A stretch of DNA of 64,000 nucleotides, from the NCBI GenBank assembly GCA_025201765.1, contig MU623368.1, forward strand, positions 186,001 to 250,000, in the 5' to 3' direction. The DNA is from Daldinia sp. FL1419. Taxonomy: Eukaryota; Ascomycota; Sordariomycetes; Xylariales; Hypoxylaceae. Of this stretch, positions 11,907-20,713 are shown one piece after another (within the stretch, counting starts at the first letter, position 1; each line of letters opens with the position of its first letter). Under the pieces are notes generated by a model. The model made no database searches. It saw nothing but the letters and a program-made list of their open reading frames with translations, and had not been told where the DNA came from. Made by a program: the position numbers and the translations under genes.

Positions 11907-12719
11907 TGGTAGAGGCTATGGGGTGTTGACGACACATGCCGCGAATCGATAGGATCTAACTAGTGTCTTAGCGTATCACCGCTTCTTTTTGAAAAATCTG
12001 GGAATACAAGTCTGTTAATTACTTCAGCATCTCTTTCGAGTAAGCATATAAATTACACCTATCATTCTCGCGCCACATCCTCGCGAGCAGTGCCCCGGTG
12101 CAGTGAGACAGTCTCATCGTCCTCTACCTACGCTATAATTTCCGAGATCTTACTCTTGAGCTTCTCTCTACGTCGCCTGCGGTGGTCCTCGAGACTTTCC
12201 TGGAAGCTCAGATATGTTCGAAGTGTGGATGTGTTCCCGTTTTCGGGCCCGTTCTTGGTTCCCTAACGGATCCCACTCCAGCTATTCTCGGCGCACACTC
12301 CACACGGATCGAAAATCTCTCCACAAACAACGCTGGGGCTCAAACACCAGCCAGCACCAGGGCTCGGAAAGTTCTCGAACAATCAGAGCATATGCTCCAA
12401 TTGTGGCGCAGTCAGTCTACGCATGAGGTACCTCGCACACCTGCCCCAAGAACGTGCACTCGATTACTCTCCTTCATCTCAACGTAATGCTCATGATGAT
12501 TGTCAAATCTAGGTAGAGCATCAAGCGAGGACTGCATCTACTCTTGACGGGTTAGTTGCGTTGGATGGGGGTGGTCTGCTTGGGGATATACAGGGCATTC
12601 ATTTGTTGCGGCTTTCATTATGGAACGGGAATGATTCGGAGCAGTGCATTCAACATGCTGCAAAATATATACGTTTGAATCTCTAGGTAGTAAATTGGAT
12701 CTCAACATACGTTCTCTTG
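11907..12719. other. Intergenic region between DUF7924 gene and kinase remnant
   Basis: Open frames at 12182-12487 and 12214-12426 overlap on one strand without a recognisable product. No splice-supported gene could be built. Nothing else seen. Confidence 0.4.
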
Positions 12720-13013
12720 TCAGAAACTGATCCTTACCCCCTTAATTTTGGCTTCCATCTCATCGAGATATTTCTTTTTCTTTGCCTCTTCACGATCAAA
12801 TCCATCAGCTAATCGCACCATTTCGTCCGTAAGTTCTTCTTCCATGCCTTCGAAAACGCCGAACTTTTCGAGTACGGCGTAGATTCTGGGTGCAGCCCCG
12901 TCTAGCACATCGGCTATTGGCTTCTGTAAGGGTCTTCCTCTACTCTCGAGGGCCTGCTCCGCGCCTCGAAACTTCTGTCTGTACATTTTCCGCGCTGCAA
13001 CTTGGCGGGATAC
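12720..13013 (-). pseudogene. Orphan 3' reading frame downstream of the kinase remnant
   Basis: An open frame of about 95 codons reads on the minus strand through VAARKMYRQKFRGAEQ to a stop at 12720, ending in a charged helical tail (REEAKKKKYLDEMEAKIKG). It lies in the same orientation as, and directly behind, the broken APH kinase N-terminus. It could be the 3' part of the same decayed gene after loss of the catalytic core, or a separate small gene whose first exon I cannot find. I do not recognise a family. A possible acceptor (CACATAG) lies just upstream, but no matching donor is evident. Confidence 0.35.
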
Positions 13014-13302
13014 GTTGCGGTGTGCTATGTGGTCCGGGGGAGCCGCACGCGTGCAATGATAAGGCAGCCGTCAACCGCCAGGAGTTCGAAGCAGCACCAA
13101 AATCGCACAGCCGAGAAGGCTTCACTAATCGAGACCGGGTGACCGATAGTGAGTGAGTTGGGTAGGTATGCTCCACGAGAGAGGATTTGTTGATGATACT
13201 CGTGAATCTCTCGAGACGTTCTTCCATGCTGTTGTAATCCCAACCATCATAGGATGTCCAGCCTGCGCTAGGGGCGACATGTTTAGGTACGACAATCCCC
13301 AC
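13014..13302 (-). pseudogene. Frameshifted N-terminal remnant of an APH-family phosphotransferase
   Basis: One minus-strand frame starts at 13302 and reads MGIVVPKHVAPSAGW, then SMEERLERFTSIINKSSLVEH. The similarity continues in a different frame with HPVSISEAFSAVRFWCCFEL and LIIARVRLPR before a stop at about 13025. The two pieces together match the usual start of fungal APH kinases (a helix, a substrate-pocket strand, then a CFELVAEDG-like and IARVRLP-like nucleotide-binding strand). The catalytic HGD and IDWE motifs are absent from the region. A frameshift near 13150-13170 plus truncation marks this as a pseudogene. An intron would be an alternative explanation of the frame change, but no good splice pair is visible there. 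Confidence 0.65.
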
Positions 13303-14136
13303 GATTAAACTACGAGGAAGTATTAGCGAACCAGTGTAGGTGATTTTCGAACAAGAGGAGAAGAGTTAGGTATTTAGAAGACCATGAGAGCAGAGGTCCA
13401 GAGTGTAAACTGTCGCCGCCTGAGATTCCTCTACAAGAAGGTTTCTTACACACAACAAAAGGTTAGGATATTGTTGGTAAAATTCAACTTATTCAGGTTA
13501 TTATTTTTAGAATTGTTATTAAACAGTAAAAATCAAAATTAACTATACCATGTTCTAAGTAAAGGCCAGTTTAATAGCTACGGAGCCACGTCCGGGTCCA
13601 TGAACACTCAGACTTGCCCCTAATTTCTAATTAATTAAGATGTTTTTAAGGGATGATATTACCTATAGTCCTAAGTATACAAATAGAGATTTCTCCAACA
13701 GGACCTTGCCAATTCAACCGAGTCGCCTTTTCCCCATCCACGCCAGTCGTATTACCTACCTCGAAGTAGATAGTCTCGCATACAACTCATATTTAGATGA
13801 CACGGTAGATAGCCGCTGAGGCTAGGTGTCAAGAAAACCGAAAATAGATTTTCATAGTCACATAGATGATAGAATGGGCCGCCTCGTATATCAACCATGA
13901 TAGTGCCTTTAAATCTCCACGTTCCAGTTGGCCGGATTTCGTCTTCGGCTAAAAGAACCTCAGCCGGCAGTTGTGCATATCCAGGATTCCCCACGGCACC
14001 CGCGCCTTAATTTACGGGGTTGGCCTATAGAGTCGGGCTGCGGATAGTCTGGTCGTTTATTTAAGAAGCGAGCAGATCCTGCTGCAAGCATGTGTCGCCA
14101 TATTCCTCTTCAACCCTTCACGCAAAGGACTTCACC
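13303..14136. other. Intergenic region upstream of the DUF1996 gene
   Basis: Includes an AT-rich block at about 13440-13560 and a short minus-strand open frame (13752-13994, 80 codons) without recognisable family. The final 100 bases probably hold the promoter of the gene at 14137. Confidence 0.4.
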
Positions 14137-15364
14137 ATGTCTTGGAGCCTCTTCCTCGTCGGCGCCCTTTTGGGCCACGGCGCTTCTGCGCAGAACATGC
14201 TTCGTTTCGGTTGCTCTCAGCTCACTGTCGAACGTGCTGACCCCTTGGTCTCCCCGGGTCAAAACCCTGCCCCTCACACTCACCAGATCATCGGAGGAAA
14301 CTCGTTCAACCTTACGGTAGCGTATATGGATCCGATATAAGAGCGCCGCTAATATGACCTAGATGACACCCGCTGAGTACGACCCTCCCAGCCTGTCCAC
14401 CTGCACAACGTGCACCTACTCGGAGGACTTCAGCAACTACTGGACCGCGTCGCTGTACTTCCGGTCTCCCGAAAACGGGACCTTCCAGCGCGTTCCCCAG
14501 TTCGCCAACTTCGGCATCCAGCAGGACGGCGGCATGACGGTGTACTACATGCCGTACAGCGCCCAGAACGGCAAGGTCACGGCGTTCAAGCCCGGCTTCC
14601 GCATGATCGCCGGTGACCCCACCAACACCCAGAACATCTACAAGCCCTCCATTTGCCACCGCTGTCTGGGGAATGGCGAGGGCTTCGCTCCTTGCGATGC
14701 CAAGGACACGGGCGAATTGCCGACTAAATACTGCCCGGGCGGGATACGCGCCACCGTGATATTCCCGTCGTGTTGGGGTCCGTGGCTCCTTTCTCCCTCT
14801 TCGCCCGAGTTGTGTTGATGTGTAGACTAACGGGTATTCTGTTTCCAGACGGCAAGAACCTCGACTCCCCCGACCACAAGACCCACGTGGCCTACTCCAA
14901 CGGCGGCGGCCTCGGTAGCCCGAACTGCCCTTCTACCCACCCCGTCGCTATCCCCCAGGTCATGTACGAGGTCATGTGGGACACCGGCCGGTACAAGAAC
15001 GACGCTTGGTACGGGAACGGCAAGCAGCCCTTCGTCTACAGCTTCGGCGACTCGTACGTTCCCCCTCCCCCCCCCCTTTCCCCTTTAAGCCAGTCAATCG
15101 CGTAGGTAATTAGGCACTAACGTCACCGCCAGCGTCGGATACGGCCAGCACGGCGACTACCTCTTCGGGTGGAAAGACGACTCCTTGCAACGGGCCATGG
15201 ACGCCTTGCCCAGCGGCAACTGCGCCAACGCCAACTGCGGCGTTCTTAAGATCCAGCCCGCTGCCGACGCCATGAAGTGCAAGAAGGCGCAGCAGGTCGT
15301 TGAAGACGTCGGTGCGGCTGGCCAGTGGATCAAGGAGCTCCCTGGCGGTGTCGCTGTCTATTAG
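14137..15364 (+). CDS. Secreted DUF1996 domain protein
   Basis: Four exons, 14137-14316, 14363-14777, 14849-15053 and 15133-15364, giving 343 residues. Residues 1-18 form a signal peptide with likely cleavage after the SA of ASA-QNMLRFGCSQL. The mature protein follows the DUF1996 pattern: RFGCSQLTVERADPLVSPG, then HTHQIIGGNSF, a Cys-rich TCTTCTYSEDFSNYWTASLY, MTVYYMPY, FKPGFRMIAGD, CWDGKNLDSPDHKTHVAY and a C-terminal HGDYLFGWKDDSLQRAMD segment. The family is secreted or wall-associated in fungi; its biochemical role is unsettled. No WSC domain or GPI signal is visible after the DUF. The second intron has a weak donor (gtccgt) but a good gactaac branch site, and the third contains a long C-run. 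Confidence 0.9.
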
Positions 15365-16250
15365 TTAGACGGACCTGGGGCATTAGTGTAATATCTGGAG
15401 TAGAGAGTAGAGTAGTTAAATACTTATTATCTATATGCCTAGAACTATGTTTGGAGTTGGTGTAAAATGACTTGTTTAGCTAGACGGTGATTCAGATGTG
15501 TAGCTGGCGCTAAGTGATGCTGTATTAAGTTTATACTATCAAATCAACTTAATCCCTCTCCTGCAAGCCATGAACTCATTAGGCTAGGTACATACGTAGT
15601 ATTATTACCGGAGATACTTCAGACTACTCTTGGCGCTAGTATACACGAGTGGAAGTACGTTGGGTAAATACTCCAGGAGTTAAACCCCCTTTTATGCGAG
15701 CGCCTCCTGACACCTGGTATCACTATTGTAAGAATGCGTGCTTTTTGGGCTATCTTCTTTACTTCGTAGGAGGAGTAAAGTGGCATATTCTGGAAGGTAT
15801 AAAAATGTAATGTGAGGGACGCGGGTATATAATTATGAGCTCGTCTGTCTTGCGAATAGGCTGTTTTATTGGATGATGAATAGGGGGGTATAGGTTCATG
15901 TCGCTTGTATTATAAGCAGAAGAACTACTTGAATTGGATATAAACCGGACTGATGAAGTTTATGATCTGTGGTCTTGCTCGTTTCTACCTACCTAGGTAC
16001 GTTACTTTGGGATGTGTGTACCAAGAATTGATGCCTCTGGAAATATACCATGGATTCTCTATTCGCTAGAGTTTTTCTAGGCTGTATAATCCACATACAC
16101 TTAGCAACTATGTGATAACAAATACAATAGTTACCGATGTATTAGTTACGCGGGACTGCTTCACTCCTCATACTCCAGGTGGCATAATCATCTGTATTGA
16201 GAGAAAGAGTCGACTGCCAGACATCTACATTACGGACTCGGCCGTATAGC
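15365..16250. other. Intergenic region between convergent genes
   Basis: AT-rich DNA between the DUF1996 gene (+) and the 2EXR gene (-). No coding frame of note, no RNA gene and no repeat were recognised. Confidence 0.45.
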
Positions 16251-17039
16251 TTAACCTAGGTACCCGTGACTTTTCACCCCACCATTCCCTCTATCTTTTC
16301 TTTGTCTCCTCATTGGTATCCGGGCGTATGTATACCTAAACCTATGGCTACCTAAAGAGCTAACGTTCCATGCTACACATTGAAAATCACCACTCTGCGT
16401 ATCGGTGCATCTTCTACCGTATCCGCTGGCATCCATTAGCACGCAGAAGGGCATTGCTTTTCTTCTGTCTTCCGATACATCCCATAGGTCGAACTGGTAG
16501 CAATCGCCAACTCTTAGATTAGGAAGGTTACGTTTCTCCAATTCCTTAAACCCCAGAATCAAGCACAAGTGTTTAAAACGACAAAAACCATCCTTATCGA
16601 GGGTACATCTTTGATTTCCTAATATGTCCGAGTCGGTACTCCGGCAGTGCTGTTTATACTCTACATAAACACCTTCGAGTGGAACCATGAAGGCGCCCCG
16701 TTCAAGGTTAAGATGTAATAACCCTACTGGCGTCGGTAAGGTTTTTTTAAGCCTAGACCTAGTGCAACGGAATACTGTATCTAATTTCCTATAACTGGAA
16801 ATGGGAATGAGAATGGGAATGCTGTAGGCGTTGACAGTATATGTGTAGAAAGCTTTGGCGGCCTGACGGCTTTCGCGGTTAATAGTCAACAGGGGCGAGA
16901 TGTTCTGTCTCATAGGGTAGATTCTCCCATCGGTGGCGCTTATAATTACTATTCGCTCTTTAATTTCTTCGTTCAAGAACTCGGCCCAAACGAGACAACG
17001 AATCTCGGGAGGGAGTCGGGAAAATCGAAACGATGACAT
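16251..17039 (-). CDS. 2EXR domain protein (F-box-like fungal family)
   Basis: Single-exon frame of 262 residues. The start MSSFRFSRLPPEIRCLVWAE is the characteristic 2EXR opening (F-x-x-LPPEIR-x-x-IW), followed by PLLTINRESRQAAKAFYT, the second hallmark (L-x-x-NRESR). The middle contains a VYVEYKQ strand and several Cys residues. The family is greatly expanded in Pezizomycotina; no biochemical function is established, and the F-box resemblance suggests a protein-interaction role. Unlike its neighbours it has no intron. Such genes are often lineage-variable. Confidence 0.8.
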   Translation of the reverse strand: MSSFRFSRLPPEIRCLVWAEFLNEEIKERIVIISATDGRIYPMRQNISPLLTINRESRQAAKAFYTYTVNAYSIPILIPISSYRKLDTVFRCTRSRLKKTLPTPVGLLHLNLERGAFMVPLEGVYVEYKQHCRSTDSDILGNQRCTLDKDGFCRFKHLCLILGFKELEKRNLPNLRVGDCYQFDLWDVSEDRRKAMPFCVLMDASGYGRRCTDTQSGDFQCVAWNVSSLGSHRFRYTYARIPMRRQRKDRGNGGVKSHGYLG

Positions 17040-17535
17040 TGTATACGGGGCTCGTGTGAGCCCGAGGTGGTTTGGATAATGAAATGGAGTTTGCTATACC
17101 TAAATGACACAAAAGGAGGTACAAGGTCCTTTTATATACCTAGGATTCTAAGAGTCGCTGCGAGGTTTGCATATCGCTTGAACAATCGTAATATTTGTTT
17201 AATATTGGTGATTTACGTATGAATCCATATCAAACATATTACCTACTGCCTTGGACGGCCCTAAAAGAGTGGATAGAAGTAGACCTATCTGTTATGTAGT
17301 TGGATTTACTTCTAGCCCCAAACAGGATCCCTTTGGTTTTCCTACTCACGATAAGTCAAGAGACTAACAAGATGAGTTTACTAGTCACATAAACGTGTGC
17401 ATAGAAAACAAGAAATTTAGAGCGAATCTTTAGTTGTTGGCTGGCTTCAAGTCTTGTGCAAGTTATATACTACATCGTAACAGTCCAACTTTGCTGATTC
17501 GACGGATGCTTGTGAAAAATACCGTGGCGTTGAAT
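17040..17535. other. Intergenic region, 3' of COX12 and 5' of the 2EXR gene
   Basis: Holds the promoter of the 2EXR gene (-) and the 3' UTR of COX12 (-). No coding potential or repeats noted. Confidence 0.4.
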
Positions 17536-18112
17536 TTATGCGTCCAACTTGGCGGGGAAGTTTCCGGCCTCTGTGCTGGGTTAGCATTGGTTCCTTACAC
17601 TTCTTGGAAGACTACCGACCTCGCTGCTCATCCCATCGTTGGTACCATCCGCTCGGGCATAGAGATCGGTATGCGAGTAAGAACTTTGGTTTATTAGTAC
17701 TTGTGTTCGGCATGCGAGAATACAGATTTGTATATGGTCGCTTTACCTGACGGCAGGGGGCAAAATCCTCGCCCTTGGCGTTGATGCACTTGTGGTAATC
17801 GACGTAGTTTTGCCAGCAGTGCTTCGTCTGGTTCACGTTAGGGAATCGAGCATCGACACCTAAGCGCGGGTTAGATCGAATGGGTCTGATAGCATCTCTA
17901 TCATCTCAATCGCGTCGCATCGTCTCGTCGTTTCTTGGTTGGCGAAATAGGTATAAAAATGGGGTTTCTTACCGGCTATCGGAAGTCAATTAGTTAGTAA
18001 CTGTCAGAATTCGGCACAACGGATGTTTAAACATCCTGAGGGAATTCGAGGGGACATATGACTTACCGGTGACGAACTTGAAGGGCTTCGTTACGCGCTC
18101 TTCGTCGGACAT
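17536..18112 (-). CDS. COX12: Cytochrome c oxidase subunit VIb (COX12/COX6B)
   Basis: Five minus-strand exons by hand: 18112-18067, a 3-nt exon 17975-17973, 17859-17747, 17683-17620 and 17570-17536, giving 86 residues. The protein starts MSDEERVTKPFKFVT and carries the twin-Cys helical hairpin: C-x9-C in HCWQNYVDYHKC and C-x10-C in CRQFLLAYRSLC. It ends WDEQREAGNFPAKL, as in other subunit VIb proteins. It is imported to the intermembrane space by the Mia40 route and sits on the outer face of complex IV at the dimer interface. The last intron has a weak donor (gtcggt) with a perfect tgctaac branch site. Without the 3-nt exon the protein stays in frame and loses only one Ala (VTAGVD becomes VTGVD). 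Confidence 0.93.
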
Positions 18113-18621
18113 CTTGGTGGTTTAATTATTGAGTTCCTTTTAAAAAATGGATGTTGGCGACCTCAATGGCGGCTTGTTCGTGGATCGTGGATCGTGGATC
18201 GGGGATCGGGTGGTGTTGGCTAAAAAGTGGTGATGTATGTAAAAGAAGACGGGAAGCTTGGAAAGAGCTCTCGGACCATTGGTTTCTTGTCGAATCGAAT
18301 CATTGAGTGTTAATTTTAGCTGCCTCAGGCTTTGTGGTGGCATGATACAGTGAACATTTGGGGGGGAATGTGACCCCACCACGATTGTTTTCTCCAATTT
18401 TACTGGCTGTGGCTTTCTTTTACTAGCCTACCCGGGTTGTAGTGTGGTATTGTACCAAGGAATAAGTCAAAGTTACCGAAGCTACTCCTCCCCAAAACCT
18501 TCCATCAACTGCCAAAAGATCAATTCCACCTTTGAATATATCCTAGCTTTGGTCGACCACCTCAGAAGTGATTTACACTCATTTTCGCGTACAAGAGAAA
18601 TCTCCTCTCGACACCACCAAA
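18113..18621. promoter_or_regulatory. Divergent promoter between COX12 and the MLRQ-type gene, with two CCAAT boxes
   Basis: The start codons of the two genes for mitochondrial respiratory proteins are 509 bases apart in opposite orientation. A CCAAT box lies at 18394-18398 and an inverted one (ATTGG) at 18278-18282. The CCAAT-binding Hap complex is a known activator of fungal respiratory genes, so shared control is a reasonable inference. A short gatcgtggatcgtggatcgg repeat (18181-18207) also lies here. Confidence 0.55.
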
Positions 18622-19146
18622 ATGTATGCTACACGAGCTTTGAGAATGATGCCCACTAGGCGCATGATGTTTCCTCTTCCCGTATGAATCTCTTGTCTCT
18701 TCTTTTTCCCTTTCGCAAAACCTATGACGTTTGCTAATGACCCAATAACAGAAGGAGGATCAGAGTGGTATGTTCTCACCCCGTCGCGAACCATTGGCTC
18801 CTCCAACCTATCATTCGACCCTTTAAGAACCCTCTATCGAGATACTATTAAATAAGAGACGAATATTAACGCATATAACTAGCACACACTGTCTCTCAGC
18901 GCCTCCGAAAGTTGCGACAAATTCCGGCAGAATTGATCCCTCTCGGTTAGTCTACCTACCTAGCCCGGCGTATGGTCAAGATGGAAAGGTCTACGTATAC
19001 TGATAATATAAATAGGAGTTGTCGTTGGCTTCGCTGTTTTTGCTGCGACCTACTCTAGTCTTCGCAAGTTCTCCGTGGACAAGAACCTCAGACTCAGCCG
19101 CCAAAACCGCAAGGACGAACCCGCCGGACACGCCGAGGAACACTAA
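18622..19146 (+). CDS. MLRQ/NDUFA4 (B12D-type) small respiratory-chain subunit
   Basis: Four exons, 18622-18681, 18752-18767, 18883-18945 and 19016-19146, giving 89 residues. The start MYATRALRMMPTRRMM is a basic mitochondrial-type N-terminus. The core reads QRLRKLRQIPAELIPLG, then VVVGFAVFAATYSSLRK as a single membrane helix, then a polar tail with DKNLRLSRQNRK. This layout is that of the B12D/MLRQ family (NDUFA4 in animals, now assigned to complex IV). It diverges from COX12 across a shared promoter, which supports a role in the same complex. Exon 2 is only 16 nt. The acceptor at 18883 was chosen over a nearer one at 18901 because only it keeps the conserved frame. Confidence 0.8.
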
Positions 19147-19417
19147 GAGAACTCGACATGTCACGATTGTGAAGTTGAACGGCGGTAAATCGAAAGAAGC
19201 TTATTGGGGAAGGGCGCATTCTGGGTTTTAGAGAAGCAAAGTGCTGTATATGTTACACGTAGCCGCTGGAGGTGAAAATGTCAAATACGGGAGACTTAAG
19301 CGTGGTATAGAATTCAGTCGCAAGCTCCTATTCTAAAGACTTCGCTTTGTGCCCTCAAATCCTTTTCTAACGCCAACGCTATGCGAGAAAGTTCACGTAG
19401 ATATTATAAATCCCGGC
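19147..19417. other. Short intergenic region between convergent genes
   Basis: A 271-nt spacer carrying the 3' ends of the MLRQ-type gene and the RRM gene. Nothing else is visible in it. Confidence 0.4.
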
Positions 19418-19940
19418 TCATTCCGGTTTTGGTCCAGCAACATCAAGTCCCTCAAGTCCCTGCATCGGGTCCTCTGGCCTGCCGTCTTCACTAGCTCTGG
19501 TTGCTGTGGCTGCGGCTTTATCTTCCTCGCTCACAGCATGTTCCGCAAGCCATCCTTCCTGTTTTCTTGTTAGTAAATTTATAAAAATCGAATAGAATCG
19601 AGAGCATAGATATACATACCTGTTCCCATATCGCCGTCTTACTACCTAGTCCTTCTTCCGTGTTCTTCGGAGGTTTAGCTGCGGATACTCTTAAGATCCT
19701 CCCGAATAATTCTGATTGATCCATATTGTCGATTGCTTCTTTAGCGTCTTCGGCGTCCTCATATTCTACGTAGGCGAAGCCCCTATGCGTCTCCGTGGCG
19801 TTTGGCGCATCATTTTTAGGTAGTGTTACATCGGCTATTTCACCAAACGGTATGAAAGCGTCGTGAACATTTCCCGTGGTAACGATAGATGCCAGACCTC
19901 CGACATATACGGTAGCCTTCCAACGGGCCGCGTCTGTCAT
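19418..19940 (-). CDS. Single-RRM RNA-binding protein (related to the RRM of cyclophilin E)
   Basis: Two exons, 19940-19620 and 19558-19418, giving 153 residues. One RRM spans about residues 8-88 with RNP2 VYVGGL and RNP1 RGFAYVEY, flanked by FIPFGEIADV and the C-terminal LFGRILRVSAAKP. The short tail contains WEQEGWLAEH and an acidic, Ala-rich end. The RRM resembles that of PPIE/Cyp33 spliceosomal cyclophilins, but no cyclophilin domain follows. A nuclear RNA-processing role is therefore inferred, not shown. It diverges from SEC31 over a 0.77-kb spacer. Confidence 0.85.
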
Positions 19941-20713
19941 ATTGTGTGGTTTTGTTTATATTTTGTAGATTTGACTTTTTAGGCGACTTGAATGGACTCG
20001 TATAATAGGTGAGTTTTTGGCGTGAGGCTCGCGTTCTAACAAATAAGAGGCGTCTGGCGCCTTCGAGAACCGAGAAAGAAATTAAGTACTACATAGGTAC
20101 GTATTGTAACTTTTACAATAGACGTTTACATAAGCACGTGTATGCGAGTCTTGCCAGGTACGTACTTATATTATAATCACGTGGATCATGTACCTATTGT
20201 TGTTGCCTGTACTTGCCTAGTAAGATGTGTGGCTGATGCATTTTTCAAAAAAAAAAAAAAAAAAAAAAAAGGCAGTCTCCATAACGCCAGCAGCCAAAGC
20301 CAAAGCAGTGAAACAAGGGAACAGATTTTGTACCCACCTGCCCAGCCCAGGATCTTGATTCGACTTGGCCTGTGAGCTCATTGCGCCCACACCTACGAGA
20401 CCCCAGGACCGTTGGACTGCATTATCTGGCAACATAATGAATTACTACTAACTAGCAACTCTAGTTACCGTCTCGACCTCTCTCTTTTTTTTATAAGATA
20501 AATTCTAAAGGAAATATCTCTTTCTATAATTAAGACTCGTTGCCAACAATTCCTAGCTGGCCTAGAGAGCTCAATGCCATCTGGCATTTTTAAGCCAATC
20601 TCACTTATAGAATCCCACCCCTTTCTTTTAAACCTTTCACTCGACCGATCTCAAAAAACAACCTTAACTTAGGCCAGACTACCCCTCTGAGTAGGTAGTC
20701 AACAAAAGACATC
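19941..20713. promoter_or_regulatory. Divergent promoter region of the RRM gene and SEC31, with an A24 run
   Basis: Spacer between two divergent start codons. It contains a run of 24 A at 20247-20270 and a pyrimidine-rich stretch with polyT near 20485, ahead of SEC31. No gene is visible inside. Confidence 0.45.

Noticed and set aside
17612..17620. Read-through end of COX12 as WDEQRGR-stop
   Set aside because: Splicing the 49-nt intron with a tgctaac branch site restores the family ending EAGNFPAKL, which is much more plausible.
18901..18945. Alternative acceptor for exon 3 of the MLRQ-type gene
   Set aside because: Using the ctctcag acceptor changes the frame and destroys the conserved IPAELIPLG block; the acceptor at 18882 keeps it.
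20247..20270. A24 run considered as a retroposon tail
   Set aside because: No upstream element body or target-site duplication was seen; a simple homopolymer in a promoter is sufficient.
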